56,781 nucleotides of DNA from an uncultured Mucilaginibacter sp. (GTDB taxonomy: Bacteria > Bacteroidota > Bacteroidia > Sphingobacteriales > Sphingobacteriaceae). Positions within the stretch are counted from its first letter, which is position 1. Every line of letters begins with the position of its first letter. The translations under genes and the position numbers were made by a program. A model generated the notes under the pieces. That model had not been told where the DNA came from and did no database searches. It saw nothing but the letters and a program-made list of their open reading frames with translations. Shown here one piece after another: positions 11,101 through 18,063 of this stretch. The stretch lies in assembly GCA_903864275.1 (NCBI GenBank), contig CAIPFE010000054.1, forward strand, positions 1 to 56,781. Direction: 5' to 3'.

Positions 11101-11782
11101 AATTATCATCAACCAATACCAATGTGCCGCCTGTCGTTAAAGTGGCAAATATTTCCTGAAAGGAGACATCAAAGCTTAGCGGCGCAAACTGCAGGGTATT
11201 TACCCCGGTTTTGGATATTGAATGTTTTTGCTGCCATGAAAGTAAATTAACCATCGCCGCATGGCCCATGGAAACACCCTTAGGCGTTCCGGTTGAGCCG
11301 GATGTATACAATACATAACAGGCTGATTTGCTTTCCGGTATGGTTTTATCCGCAGCCGGATATTCTTCATCCGATGTTAAAACATTAATTGATAGCGGCT
11401 CGAAAAGGTGTTTTTGGGAAGATATGGTCAAGCACAGATCAATGCCGGAATCAGTAATAATTTGTTGCAGACGTTCCTGCGGGTAATCGGGATCGAGCGG
11501 TAAATAAGCCTTGCCAGATTTTAATATAGCCAATACACTTACTATCGTTTCAATGGCGCGTACTGTACTTACGCCGGCAATTAATGAGGCAGGAGAAGCA
11601 GCAAATATAGCGGAAGCTAAATTGTCTGCTTTTTCGCCTAATTGGTTGTACGTTAGCTGATCATCACCAAAAATAACGGCAATTTCATCCGGCGTTTTAA
11701 TGCGCTGCTTTTCAAATAGCTGGTAAATAAGTCCGCCATGTTTACTGCCTTTCATATATGCTTTATCAGTATTTCTATTCAT
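5138..11782 (-). CDS. Hybrid NRPS-PKS with aminotransferase, A-T-KS-AT-ACP-AMT
   Basis: A 2214-residue megasynthase. Domain order: adenylation (about 15-510; YTSGSTGTPKG, YGPTETH, YRTGDL); carrier (GGNSL, Ser558); ketosynthase (Cys786 in YSACSTSL, His in EAHGTAT and SNLGH); acyltransferase (Ser1232 in GHSIGE, and HAFH, which indicates malonyl-CoA); ACP (GFDSL, Ser1554); a Pro/Ala/Gln-rich linker (about 1600-1720); and a glutamate-1-semialdehyde-mutase-type PLP aminotransferase (PLP lysine 1992 in GTYGKVIGG). The tail carries PGARLGRD and PGKYLQV motifs that in related hybrids sit between an aminotransferase and a condensation domain. There is no N-terminal condensation domain, so it starts the chain. 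The pocket code reads D-V-Q-F-M-A-Q-V-V-K, nearest to proline-type codes but not a match. There is no ketoreductase, consistent with transamination of the beta-keto group. ATG start at 11782. Confidence 0.93.
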   Translation of the reverse strand: MNRNTDKAYMKGSKHGGLIYQLFEKQRIKTPDEIAVIFGDDQLTYNQLGEKADNLASAIFAASPASLIAGVSTVRAIETIVSVLAILKSGKAYLPLDPDYPQERLQQIITDSGIDLCLTISSQKHLFEPLSINVLTSDEEYPAADKTIPESKSACYVLYTSGSTGTPKGVSMGHAAMVNLLSWQQKHSISKTGVNTLQFAPLSFDVSFQEIFATLTTGGTLVLVDDNLRVDPNRLLGYIEERSVNRIFLPFVVLQYLTEAADAEKHFPACLKEVMTAGEQLKITPQIARFFSALPGCTLFNQYGPTETHVVTQLILDGDPNQWPPLPTIGIAIDETEILILDEELKKLPDGETGELCVSGVSLADGYLKRPEMTAEKFVDWKESKNKTTRIYRTGDLARYLPDGNIEYLGRRDTQVKIRGNRVELGEIEVLINRLNDIQQAIVVAREDVPGSKRLVAYLVSAKNKPDTEYVRKSIEQQLPDFMHPSAYVWLDELPKTISGKVDRKNLPKPSIERPELSVLYKTPSTPIEKNITAIWMELLLLDKIGVDDNFFQLGGNSLLALKTVAVLKQRFGYEVPITKLYQYPTVSGIAKLVSGVNKIAPVAVKKDRNKAGNGDIAIIGMAARFPGTNTIDEFWDMLTEGRETISFFTDAELDPSIPPSVKNDPTYVKARGVIDKADEFDAEFFGFNPRAAELMDPQQRVFLEIAWEALENTGYLPQRHSGLVGVFAGCGYNTYFTNNVLAHPNLVEKNGQFNIRLLNEKDYIATRTAYNLNLTGPAVAVYSACSTSLLAIAQAVSSIRDGQCDIALAGAASITSPLKSGHFYEEGSIMSSDGHCRPFDAKATGTVFSDGAGVVLLKSREAAERDGDTIYAIIKGIGVNNDGADKGSFSGPSAQGQAGAVSMAINDAGIEASSISYIEAHGTATPLGDPIEIEGLNLAFGVQEQKQFCAIGSVKSNLGHLTAASGVAGLIKTVLALHHQQLPPSLHYHNINPNIDIADSPFYVNAGLKAWESDEKRRAGVSSFGVGGTNVHVILEEFENVFVQPAANRPLSLITWSAKTETSVNNYAKKLAGFVERNENVNIADIAYTLQSTRADFNSRRFVISADGKELLPRLRSETIDASASKKLSSKASEVVFMFPGQGSQYVNMGKELYENEPVFKAAVDECITLLKDAPQSDIFDVIYPAVVDETSAEKIKNTFYTQPAIFIMEYAMAKLWMSWGIQPTIFTGHSIGEFVAAHFAGVFDLKDALKLISTRARMVSEAPRGSMLSVRLDAGQLEAILPKNLSLAAINSNKLSVVAGEEKAIAYFAVLLEGKNIPAKLLHTSHAFHSAMMDDIVAPFEAVVKTVKLNPPVKPIVSTVTGKWMSEAEATSPSYWAQHLRKTVRFANAIDTLQEEDGRILIEVGPGFALATLARQQASIKSTPIIPGFEKNETTTEYYSVLMALGQLWLNGIEPDWAALYHDQHRQKINLPAYAFDNKRYWLEPILQLNTVTPIAETQETSLETEQTTLQNSQMRKEILTGKLKELFEDASGIEIEGASVDTNFLEIGFDSLLLTQIATNLKKEFNVPITFRKLFEEYNTIDLLAAYLDVNLPAEAMKPEPLPALNIQSQPVYNAPSYNAPSNGVYNQPVNPALDLIQQQIQMLASQLAVMQNGSASQAAAPISPAAIAPAPEAAHAKTGIIYDLTPEEQVEVKKPFGATARIEKQVQGLSDKQHSFLKALTLRYNSKTGGSKAYTQKHRSYMADPRVVSGFRPLTKEIVYPIVVNRSKGSRLWDIDGNEYIDALNGFGSSFLGYQPDIVKKAVLEQVENGYEIGPQHELAGDVCKMICEFTSFDRSALCNTGSEAVLGAMRIARTVTGRSLIVAFAGSYHGINDEVIVRGTKKLKTIPAAPGIMPEVVQNMLILDYGTDESLRIIQERAHEIAAVLVEPVQSRRPEFQPVEFLKKVRQITQDSDTVLIFDEVISGFRMHPGGAQGMFGIKADIGTYGKVIGGGMPIGAIAGIKKYMDALDGGFWQYGDDSQPEAGVTYFAGTFVRHPLALAAGKASLLYMKDQGPALQQGLNDLTRYLAGELNAICVKEELPLYIPSFGSLWKVKFKEELPYGELLFTLMREKGIHIWDLFPCFLTAAHTKDDVNKIIAAFRESVNELVESGFFPSRKPQLNAAKEEVNSMMESPFPGARLGRDKDGNPGWFISDTKNPGKYLQVKLNGN

Positions 11783-11965
11783 TTAACAAACCTGGATCAG
11801 ATAAAGTTTCAACAATAAGTGCGGGGTTAAACGGGAACATTGAGACTTATCCAACGAATTATTGTTCTTTTTATACGTTTGGATGGATTGTTTTGTTGTA
11901 GTGGAAAAACAATATTGCTGTTGTTTTAGTTAAGAATATTTCCTTTTTGGTTAATTGAAAACAAA

Positions 11966-12056
11966 ACCACAAGGGACACAAAGGTTTCACGAAGGACACT
12001 AAGAAGGGGAATTATAAACCTTGTGCACTTAGTGAAACCTTAGCGGCCTTAGTGGT
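11966..12056. repeat. Imperfect inverted repeat (dispersed Bacteroidota element)
   Basis: The left arm 11966-12003, beginning accacaagggacacaaagg, pairs imperfectly with the right arm 12020-12056 around a 16-base loop. It is the only structure I see in the 324-base gap between two divergent genes, the megasynthase (minus) and the TPR gene (plus). Such 'acaaaggttt' palindromes are common in intergenic DNA of this phylum. Apart from it, the gap holds only AT-rich DNA and a possible -7 element, tatctttg, at 12092-12099 before the TPR gene. Confidence 0.6.
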
Positions 12057-12106
12057 AAAAAGTCCTGTTTATCCCAGTAAATTGTTTTCAATATCTTTGA
12101 CGCATA

Positions 12107-13588
12107 ATGAGAAAGAAATACATCCTGCCCTTCCTTTTTTTACTTACCTATACCTTATCTGCAAAGGCTAACTTTAATTTCGACGCCAACTGCATCGATG
12201 CCTATAAAGCCATTTTAAGCCTAAAAATGAACGAGGCGAAGTTGCTGATCCAAAAAGAAAAACAACAAAACCCGCAGAATGGGATCAGCATTTTACTGGA
12301 TAATTATGTCGACTATTTCAGTTTGTTAGCATCGGAAAATAAAAACGACTACGAGAAGCTTAAGGATAATAAATCGATGAGGCTTTCGTCGTTGGAAGAT
12401 AATGACAGCAATTCCCCTTACTACTTGTTTTCTCAGGCGGAGGTTTATTTGCAATGGTCGTTGTTAAAGGCGCGGTTTGGAGATTATGTATCGTCTTCGC
12501 TTGATGCAAAAAAAGCCGGTAACCTGTTAAAGGAAAACGCCGCCAAATACCCCGACTTTTTGCCAAATCGGAAAAGCCTGGCCCTGGTGGATATTATCTT
12601 TGGATCGATACCGGCAAACCTTAAAAGCATAACCCGTTTTTTAGGGATGAGCGGCAATGTACAGTCGGGCATTAAGCAGTTGGAAACGCTAAGGGCCGAG
12701 CTGCCAAAGACGAAATACAGCTATTATATTAACGAAGTGGCCTTTTTTATCAGCACTATTGACGTAAACGTATTGCGTAATACAAACGATTATTCTAAGC
12801 TGATCTCGTACCTGTCGGAAATGGAAAGCGGTAGTTTACTAAAAGCATATTTACAGGGCTACATCGCTTCCAAAACCGGGCATAATGATGAAGCTATCGC
12901 TTTTTTTGAGGCCAGCCCGAAATCCAATGAATATATAAAGCTGCCTGCCATAAATTACCTGTTAGGTTGCGCCAGGCTTAACCGTTTGGATAACGAACAA
13001 CCAGCTGCTTTGTATGAATTTATAAAGGATTTTAAAGGCGTAAACTTAATAAAGGATGCTTATTTAAAAATAGCCTACTATTATTTATTGCAAAACGACC
13101 AGCCCAAATACGGGTATTATATAAAAATGGTAAAAACCCGGGGTAACGCTGTCGACGAAAAAGACAAACAGGCTTTGCGCGAGGCCAACGACAGCAAACC
13201 TGACATTGAACTATTAAAGGCCAGGTTTTATTTTGACGGCGGCTACTATGGCAAAGCACTCACACAACTCATCGGCAAAGATGTAAGCAGTCTCAAGTTA
13301 GTGCGGGATAAAACAGAATATTACTACCGGCTTGGCCGGGTTTATGATAAAACGGATAAGTTTAATGAGGCTGTTTTAAACTACCAGCGGGCAATTAACC
13401 TCGGCAAAGTAACGCACTATTATTATGCCGCTAATGCTGCTCTAAATGCAGGCAGGCTATTTGAAGGCAAAAAGGATTTTAAAAGGGCAGCTGATTATTA
13501 CAACCAGGCGCTTGATATGAAGGACCATGAGTATCAGAATGACGTAGATAATGATGCAAAAGCGGGGTTGAAAAGAATAGGGCAATAA
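12107..13588 (+). CDS. Secreted TPR-repeat protein, unknown role
   Basis: A 493-residue protein with an N-terminal signal peptide (MRKKYILPF.. ending near ALSAKA/N at about residue 22) followed by alpha-helical repeats. The clearest TPR units are near the C-terminus (about 395-490: YYYRLGRVYDKTDKFNEAVLNYQRAI and the following repeat). It is probably periplasmic or outer-membrane associated and mediates protein contacts; I cannot assign a partner. It sits on the opposite strand between the fatty-acid operon and the NRPS genes, so it may not belong to the pathway. A -7-like element tatctttg ends 8 bases before the ATG, which would give a very short leader; the -33 box is poor. A palindromic element follows the stop. 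Confidence 0.8.
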   Translation: MRKKYILPFLFLLTYTLSAKANFNFDANCIDAYKAILSLKMNEAKLLIQKEKQQNPQNGISILLDNYVDYFSLLASENKNDYEKLKDNKSMRLSSLEDNDSNSPYYLFSQAEVYLQWSLLKARFGDYVSSSLDAKKAGNLLKENAAKYPDFLPNRKSLALVDIIFGSIPANLKSITRFLGMSGNVQSGIKQLETLRAELPKTKYSYYINEVAFFISTIDVNVLRNTNDYSKLISYLSEMESGSLLKAYLQGYIASKTGHNDEAIAFFEASPKSNEYIKLPAINYLLGCARLNRLDNEQPAALYEFIKDFKGVNLIKDAYLKIAYYYLLQNDQPKYGYYIKMVKTRGNAVDEKDKQALREANDSKPDIELLKARFYFDGGYYGKALTQLIGKDVSSLKLVRDKTEYYYRLGRVYDKTDKFNEAVLNYQRAINLGKVTHYYYAANAALNAGRLFEGKKDFKRAADYYNQALDMKDHEYQNDVDNDAKAGLKRIGQ

Positions 13589-13589
13589 C

Positions 13590-13698
13590 TATGTCATTGC
13601 GATCCGCCGGTAGGCGGAGAACCAATCTCGTCGCTGACAGGAAACGAGTATGCATGGTGAGGAGATTGCTTCACTCGTCCCTCGTTCGCAATGACATA
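13590..13698. repeat. 109-bp MITE-like palindrome with 13-bp perfect terminal inverted repeats
   Basis: The ends are tatgtcattgcga (13590-13602) and its exact complement (13686-13698). An inner pair, caatctc (13623-13629) and gagattg (13662-13668), extends the fold. It lies between the convergent TPR and acyltransferase genes and ends 5 bases before the acyltransferase stop. No coding capacity. It could be a non-autonomous mobile element or a REP-type element that also serves as a bidirectional terminator. Confidence 0.75.
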
Positions 13699-13703
13699 TC
13701 TTT

Positions 13704-14357
13704 TTAGATAGGTTCCCTGGTGAACCGTACATTCTTCTTGATCGCCTGCAAATGATGCTCATTCACCTTTTGCTTTAGTGCCTCAAAATCAAAGTCGCGG
13801 TTGGTGCCGCAATCAAGGAGGTTGAACCAGGTTGATGGTTTGGTGCTTTCAAAATACTCGATGAGGTTGCTGCTCCAGATTAATTGGCAATTGCCTTTAA
13901 TCCGCCTCACAATTTCATAAATGCCATCTTTAAACTCGATGTACCTTATAACCATTGATTCTAAATTTCCCTGCGGGTAGTAAAGCAATACGTTGCCGGG
14001 CTGGTTAAGCAGGGAGGCCGCATAGTCTAAACTTTCAGCTACTGACCGTGTGCCGGGTTCAACTGAAAAGGAACCGGTATGTTTCAACCACCAGTTTTTC
14101 TCCATTTGTTTTTTTACCGACATCATATAAAGGCCCTTTATCTTTTGCTTTTTGTTGAGGAACTTGAAACATAAATAGATCGCAAAAAAGCCATCCAGAA
14201 AGCTAAAATGATTACACATCAGGATGTACGAATGCCCGGGTTTTATGTCGATTTCATGGATGATCATCTTATCAAAACGGCGCCTGAAAAACCAGGCCAG
14301 GCATAGCGATCCCCATTTGATTACTGTAAAAGGAAGAGGTTTTGCCTTGATGATCAT
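13704..14357 (-). CDS. PlsC-like 1-acylglycerol-3-phosphate acyltransferase family protein
   Basis: A 217-residue acyltransferase with the HX4D catalytic motif (His50, Asp55 in NHFSFLD) and a degenerate substrate-binding motif (PQGNLES where the family has FPEGTR). Such enzymes move an acyl chain from acyl-ACP or acyl-CoA to a hydroxyl or amine at the membrane. The ATG overlaps the stop of the upstream hydrolase by four bases, so it is translationally coupled and is the last gene of the fatty-acid-type operon. In this setting it could transfer the dedicated acyl product to a lipid or peptide acceptor; that is inference. The weak FPEGTR motif argues against plain phosphatidate synthesis. Confidence 0.78.
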   Translation of the reverse strand: MIIKAKPLPFTVIKWGSLCLAWFFRRRFDKMIIHEIDIKPGHSYILMCNHFSFLDGFFAIYLCFKFLNKKQKIKGLYMMSVKKQMEKNWWLKHTGSFSVEPGTRSVAESLDYAASLLNQPGNVLLYYPQGNLESMVIRYIEFKDGIYEIVRRIKGNCQLIWSSNLIEYFESTKPSTWFNLLDCGTNRDFDFEALKQKVNEHHLQAIKKNVRFTREPI

Positions 14358-15175
14358 AATAACAGTTCACTTAGTGAGGTCGCGAAACTTCTTTTTATCA
14401 TTTGATGGCCTTCATCCAATATGATTATTTCAGGATGTTGCAGCCTTGCAATAAAAGCGCTCCCGATACCGGGCGGGAACGATTTATCGCGTTTGCCAAA
14501 TATAAAAATGCTTTTTATGTTTTGCTCATTGATAGCCGCTAATAAACGGAGCTCATCAGTTTCAAGAAAACGCAAATAGGTAAAGCAGGCGTAAAAATTA
14601 AAACGGAGCTCAGCTGTGCCGATCTCGCTGAATAAAATATTATAATCTTCATGGTTTATGAACCTAAGCTGCCTGAATAATTTAAGCATGCTTGTCAATG
14701 CTCTCTTGTTGAGGGCCAGTTTCTCTAAAAGTTTATTCCCTATTCTATTTTTACTGAAAAATGGGATCAGTGCGCCGGGGTTTAAGCAGGATGGGGAAGC
14801 AACAATATATTCATCAACCATGGCCGCTAACTCTTCAATAATTATAGTCGCATAATGCGTGCCCATTGAATAGCCGATAACTGAGAAATGTTCGATTCCC
14901 TCGCTTTTGCAAAAGTCTTCAAACAACGCCGCCAATTCTTTTTTGCTTATTCCTTTTTTTACGGCGGATAAACTCTGGTCTTTTAATTTGGTTTCTTTAT
15001 GAAAGAAAAGGTCGAACCCGAAAAAGGTATACTTCGAGCCTAAAGTGGTTTCTAAAATTTTAAACTGCTTGCCATGCATCCCATAGCCGTGAAAGCACAA
15101 CATGCTTTTTGGTCCGTTACCAAACTTATAGTAATGAAGGTTAATCAAATCATTTTCAAAGTAATGGTCGGTCAT
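14354..15175 (-). CDS. Alpha/beta hydrolase
   Basis: A 273-residue alpha/beta-hydrolase-fold protein. Seen: the oxyanion loop FHGYGMHG (about 28-35), the nucleophile elbow GYSMG (Ser103), an acid in FGKRD (Asp230) and the catalytic histidine in DEGHQM (His257). There is no signal peptide, so it is cytoplasmic. It overlaps the neighbours on both sides by four bases (ATGA), so it is made together with the AcpS-like transferase and the acyltransferase. Possible roles are a discrete thioesterase that releases or edits chains on the carrier protein, or an esterase on the final product. The substrate cannot be read from sequence. Confidence 0.82.
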   Translation of the reverse strand: MTDHYFENDLINLHYYKFGNGPKSMLCFHGYGMHGKQFKILETTLGSKYTFFGFDLFFHKETKLKDQSLSAVKKGISKKELAALFEDFCKSEGIEHFSVIGYSMGTHYATIIIEELAAMVDEYIVASPSCLNPGALIPFFSKNRIGNKLLEKLALNKRALTSMLKLFRQLRFINHEDYNILFSEIGTAELRFNFYACFTYLRFLETDELRLLAAINEQNIKSIFIFGKRDKSFPPGIGSAFIARLQHPEIIILDEGHQMIKRSFATSLSELLL

Positions 15176-15582
15176 GATGCCTGCAAATTGATTTTAATTA
15201 AAGCAATTGCCCAAACATAATCGCCATCATGCGAAATAGTTAAACTTATTTTAAAGGCCAAGGATTTTTTATGGATAAGAACCTGCGGTTGTCCGGCAGG
15301 CTTGTCACGGATTATCTCAATTTTTTTCCAGCCTATTGTTGCTTGATCAATTTGTTTTATTGCCTTGTAAACGGCTTCCTTGGCCGCCCATGTGGATGCA
15401 TAACGCAGCATGGAATTATCGAATTGGTCGCAATAAGCCATTTCCGCAGGCGTGTAAACCTTTTTTTTGAAGAGATCATTAAACGACGCCTTAAAATCGT
15501 GGATAAAAACCAGGTCGTTGCCAACAGCAAAGTTATTGGATGCAGCTAGTTCATCCGGCATTTTTAAAATTTCATTCTCCAT
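15172..15582 (-). CDS. acpS: AcpS-type holo-ACP synthase (4'-phosphopantetheinyl transferase)
   Basis: A small phosphopantetheinyl transferase of the trimeric AcpS class, 136 residues from the ATG at 15582. Seen: VGNDLV (Asp23) and WAAKEAVYKA (Glu69 with the following Lys), the two metal/CoA-binding motifs. It probably activates the stand-alone carrier protein at 18064-18324 encoded in the same operon. It overlaps the enoyl reductase gene by 11 bases and the hydrolase by four. An AcpS inside an accessory operon suggests a carrier that the housekeeping enzyme serves poorly; the carrier's unusual motif around its serine fits this, but the link is inferred. Confidence 0.85.
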   Translation of the reverse strand: MENEILKMPDELAASNNFAVGNDLVFIHDFKASFNDLFKKKVYTPAEMAYCDQFDNSMLRYASTWAAKEAVYKAIKQIDQATIGWKKIEIIRDKPAGQPQVLIHKKSLAFKISLTISHDGDYVWAIALIKINLQAS

Positions 15583-16384
15583 CAATTCCCAGCCCCATTA
15601 TGTTAAAACCACCGTCGACAAAATGAATATTACCGGTTACTTTTTTTGACAGGTCTGAAAAATAATAAAGGGCCGCATCCCCCACGTCGCTAGCGTCAAC
15701 ATTGCCTAGTGGGGCTGTATATTTGCTTATTTTTCTTAGTTTACGAACACCCGATATGCCCCCCGATGAGGTTGTCATCACAAGGCCCGCAGAAATGGCA
15801 TTTACCCGTATATTCATTTGCCTGAAATAGTTCGCCAGGTAAAACATGATATTTTCCAATGCGGCCTTATTTATTGCCATACCGCCATAACCCGGAAAAA
15901 CCCTTTGCGAAGCATTGTAGGTAAGCGTTAAAATAGAAGCATTTTTTGCCAGCAGGGGTTTTGCAACCCTGCAGATCCTTATTAATGAGTACGCACTGAT
16001 ATTAAATGAATCCATCAGGTCTTCGAAAGGAATATCGAGATAGGAGGGGGCGGGTTCGTCGCTCCCCGGCAGGCTGTAACACATGATCTGCTGGTTGCCA
16101 AATGCTACCCCATGTAAAATATAGTCAATTGGGCCGGCTGCATCATACACCATTTGCATGAACGTGGTTATTTCAGCCTCATCCCGTACATCAACCTCGG
16201 CGGTTAAGCCGCTATCCAGTCCATTTTTCTGCATCAAAAACAAAACTTCGTCTTTTGTATCGGCTACATAGCTCAATGCCACCTTACAACCCGATCTATG
16301 CAATTTCAAAGCAATATCCCACGAAATAGAGCTTTCGTTTCTTACACCAAAAATTACAGCAACTTTATTTTTATTGTTTATCAT
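15572..16384 (-). CDS. fabI: FabI-like enoyl-ACP reductase
   Basis: A short-chain dehydrogenase of the FabI class, 270 residues from the ATG at 16384 (an upstream TTG at 16393 adds three residues and is less likely). Seen: an NAD-binding start GVRNESSISW, typical of FabI rather than classical SDRs, and the FabI catalytic pattern Tyr156, Tyr166, Lys173 (spacing Y-x9-Y-x6-K). It ends with VTGNIHFVDGGFNIMG. It would reduce the 2-enoyl-ACP double bond in the last step of each elongation cycle. It is separated from the upstream ketosynthase by a 328-base gap holding a long palindrome. It could alternatively be the housekeeping enzyme, but its operon position favours a dedicated role. Confidence 0.85.
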   Translation of the reverse strand: MINNKNKVAVIFGVRNESSISWDIALKLHRSGCKVALSYVADTKDEVLFLMQKNGLDSGLTAEVDVRDEAEITTFMQMVYDAAGPIDYILHGVAFGNQQIMCYSLPGSDEPAPSYLDIPFEDLMDSFNISAYSLIRICRVAKPLLAKNASILTLTYNASQRVFPGYGGMAINKAALENIMFYLANYFRQMNIRVNAISAGLVMTTSSGGISGVRKLRKISKYTAPLGNVDASDVGDAALYYFSDLSKKVTGNIHFVDGGFNIMGLGIDGE

Positions 16385-16442
16385 GTCTGCCAATGTTAGC
16401 TCCGATAGGCGATCTCATTTAGTAATGGGAAATACATTTTTA

Positions 16443-16619
16443 TGCTTTTTGCCCTCTTTTTTGGTTGCAAAAGAGAGGGTCGACCAGCGAAGCGAAGACC
16501 GGGTGAGTTAACCATGGGAGCGATGTTAGCGCAAATGCATTGCGCCCAGTTTACTCACCCCGACTACGCTTCGCTGGTCGACCCTCTCTCTGGTAAACCG
16601 GAAAGAGGGTAAAAAAGCA
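16443..16619. repeat. 177-bp long palindromic element
   Basis: The left arm 16443-16511 (tgctttttgccctctttt, then gagagggtcgaccagcgaag) is matched by the reverse complement 16549-16619. The centre folds again through gcgcaa/ttgcgc. It fills most of the 328-base gap between ketosynthase and enoyl reductase genes; otherwise the gap has only AT-rich sequence next to the ketosynthase stop. Likely a dispersed palindromic repeat of the genome. Its hairpin could attenuate transcription within the operon. Confidence 0.75.
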
Positions 16620-16712
16620 CTTTTATCTTTACTTAACGGCGTCACTCACTGACGTCGTCTTCTAATTTAAAGATATTTAACATTGTTAAAAAATATATTT
16701 GACCATCCAGCT

Positions 16713-18062
16713 TTACAAATCTCTTGATATCATCATCGCACTATTCGTTCCCCCAAACCCGTAATTTAAACAAGCAACCCGGTTGATCTCCTTGGCAAAC
16801 GCCTTTTGTGGCACCAAATGCCGGTAGGCATCCAACGGTTTTACAGGCCCATGCCATTTATCGGTTTTTTGAAACGATTCTAATTCAGGATTGAGTTGAA
16901 CCGAATTTAAACAGGGCAAAACCATTTGCTTCTCGAGCATCAGCAGCGCGGTAATAAACTCCACTGCACCGGCGCCACCAAGCATATGGCCGAATTGCGA
17001 TTTTGGCGCACTCATGTGATAACCGTCCTCGCCCAAAGCATCAACAACGCTCAGAAATTCTACCGCATCGCCTGCCGGGGTTGATGTGCCGTGCATTTTA
17101 ACTACATCTGGTTTTAAGCCTTTATCGCCTAATAACCCCTTCCACAATCTTTGCTGCCCTGCAAAGGATGGATAAAACATATCGCCGTCACCATCGGAAT
17201 TGTTAAAATATTCATCAATTACCGCTAATACCTTTGCGCCGCGGGCCTTCGCCAAATCATATTCCTCAAGCGCGACCATACCACCGCCGAAGGAACATAC
17301 AAAACCGTTACGGCTTACATCAAATGGCCTTGAGCTTTCTTCCGGACTGAAGCCACGGCTCAAAACCTGCATCGCGTCGAAGCCAATAAATGTTTCTAAC
17401 GATGTCCCTTCTACGCCGCCTGCAATTACGCGGTCCTGCAGGCCAAATTTTATCAGGCGGTAAGCATACCCGATATTCCCTAACCCCGTTGCACAGGCAG
17501 AACCAATCGACTCGCAGACCCCTTTGTTTTTTATGAGGCAGGATACATTGGCCGCGTCCCGGTACACCATCGCCCTGTCCACAGTGTGTGAACCGGCCAT
17601 GCGGGTTTTTTTTCCTAACTCAAAAAAGTTATGCCATGCCGGCCGTAAAATAGCGTGGCCCGCACCACCTGAACCAACAATAACACCTGTATTTTCAGAT
17701 TGGGTTTCGCCGGCCGTCCACCCTGCCATTTTGATCGAATCCAGAGCACCCAACATAGCCCAAATGCTGCCAATGTCAGCCGTCGCTAAATTTGTATCAG
17801 GGATCCTTCCAAGCGTATCAATATAAGTTTCAGGGTAGTCTTCAGCAAGCGGGGAATAGATGACATCAAGGCCCATTTCAGCTTCTGTAATATAGCCCGA
17901 AACCGAAGACCGTATATTTTTTCCAAAGGCAATAGCTTTATCCCATTCTCTGATCAGGCTTTTGTTCGAAAATAATTTATTGCTGAAATCTGCCGGACCG
18001 TTACAACCCGGAAACGCTCCCCCCATGCCCACTACTGCCACTTTTCTGCCGGCTGCCGTCAT
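16713..18062 (-). CDS. Beta-ketoacyl-ACP synthase (KAS I/II-type), stand-alone
   Basis: A 449-residue condensing enzyme of the thiolase fold. Seen: the active-site cysteine in GSACATG (Cys190), the first histidine in MHGTSTPAGD, the lysine and second histidine in PKSQFGHMLGGAG and the C-terminal GFGGTNS. It carries out decarboxylative condensation of malonyl-ACP with an acyl-ACP. The N-terminus (VAVVGMGGAFPG) resembles modular PKS ketosynthases more than housekeeping FabF. Only one ketosynthase and no chain-length-factor partner is present, so aromatic type II PKS is unlikely. The ATG lies one base after the stop of the carrier-protein gene, implying tight coupling. Product chain length is unknown. 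Confidence 0.87.
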   Translation of the reverse strand: MTAAGRKVAVVGMGGAFPGCNGPADFSNKLFSNKSLIREWDKAIAFGKNIRSSVSGYITEAEMGLDVIYSPLAEDYPETYIDTLGRIPDTNLATADIGSIWAMLGALDSIKMAGWTAGETQSENTGVIVGSGGAGHAILRPAWHNFFELGKKTRMAGSHTVDRAMVYRDAANVSCLIKNKGVCESIGSACATGLGNIGYAYRLIKFGLQDRVIAGGVEGTSLETFIGFDAMQVLSRGFSPEESSRPFDVSRNGFVCSFGGGMVALEEYDLAKARGAKVLAVIDEYFNNSDGDGDMFYPSFAGQQRLWKGLLGDKGLKPDVVKMHGTSTPAGDAVEFLSVVDALGEDGYHMSAPKSQFGHMLGGAGAVEFITALLMLEKQMVLPCLNSVQLNPELESFQKTDKWHGPVKPLDAYRHLVPQKAFAKEINRVACLNYGFGGTNSAMMISRDL

Positions 18063-18063
18063 T

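Noticed and set aside
13032..13259. Minus-strand 75-codon frame inside the TPR gene
   Set aside because: It is fully antisense to a convincing gene and has low-complexity, Arg/Cys-rich content typical of shadow frames.
13590..16619. Inverted repeats as CRISPR-like arrays
   Set aside because: The repeats are single palindromes without regular repeat-spacer periodicity, and no cas gene is present anywhere in the window.
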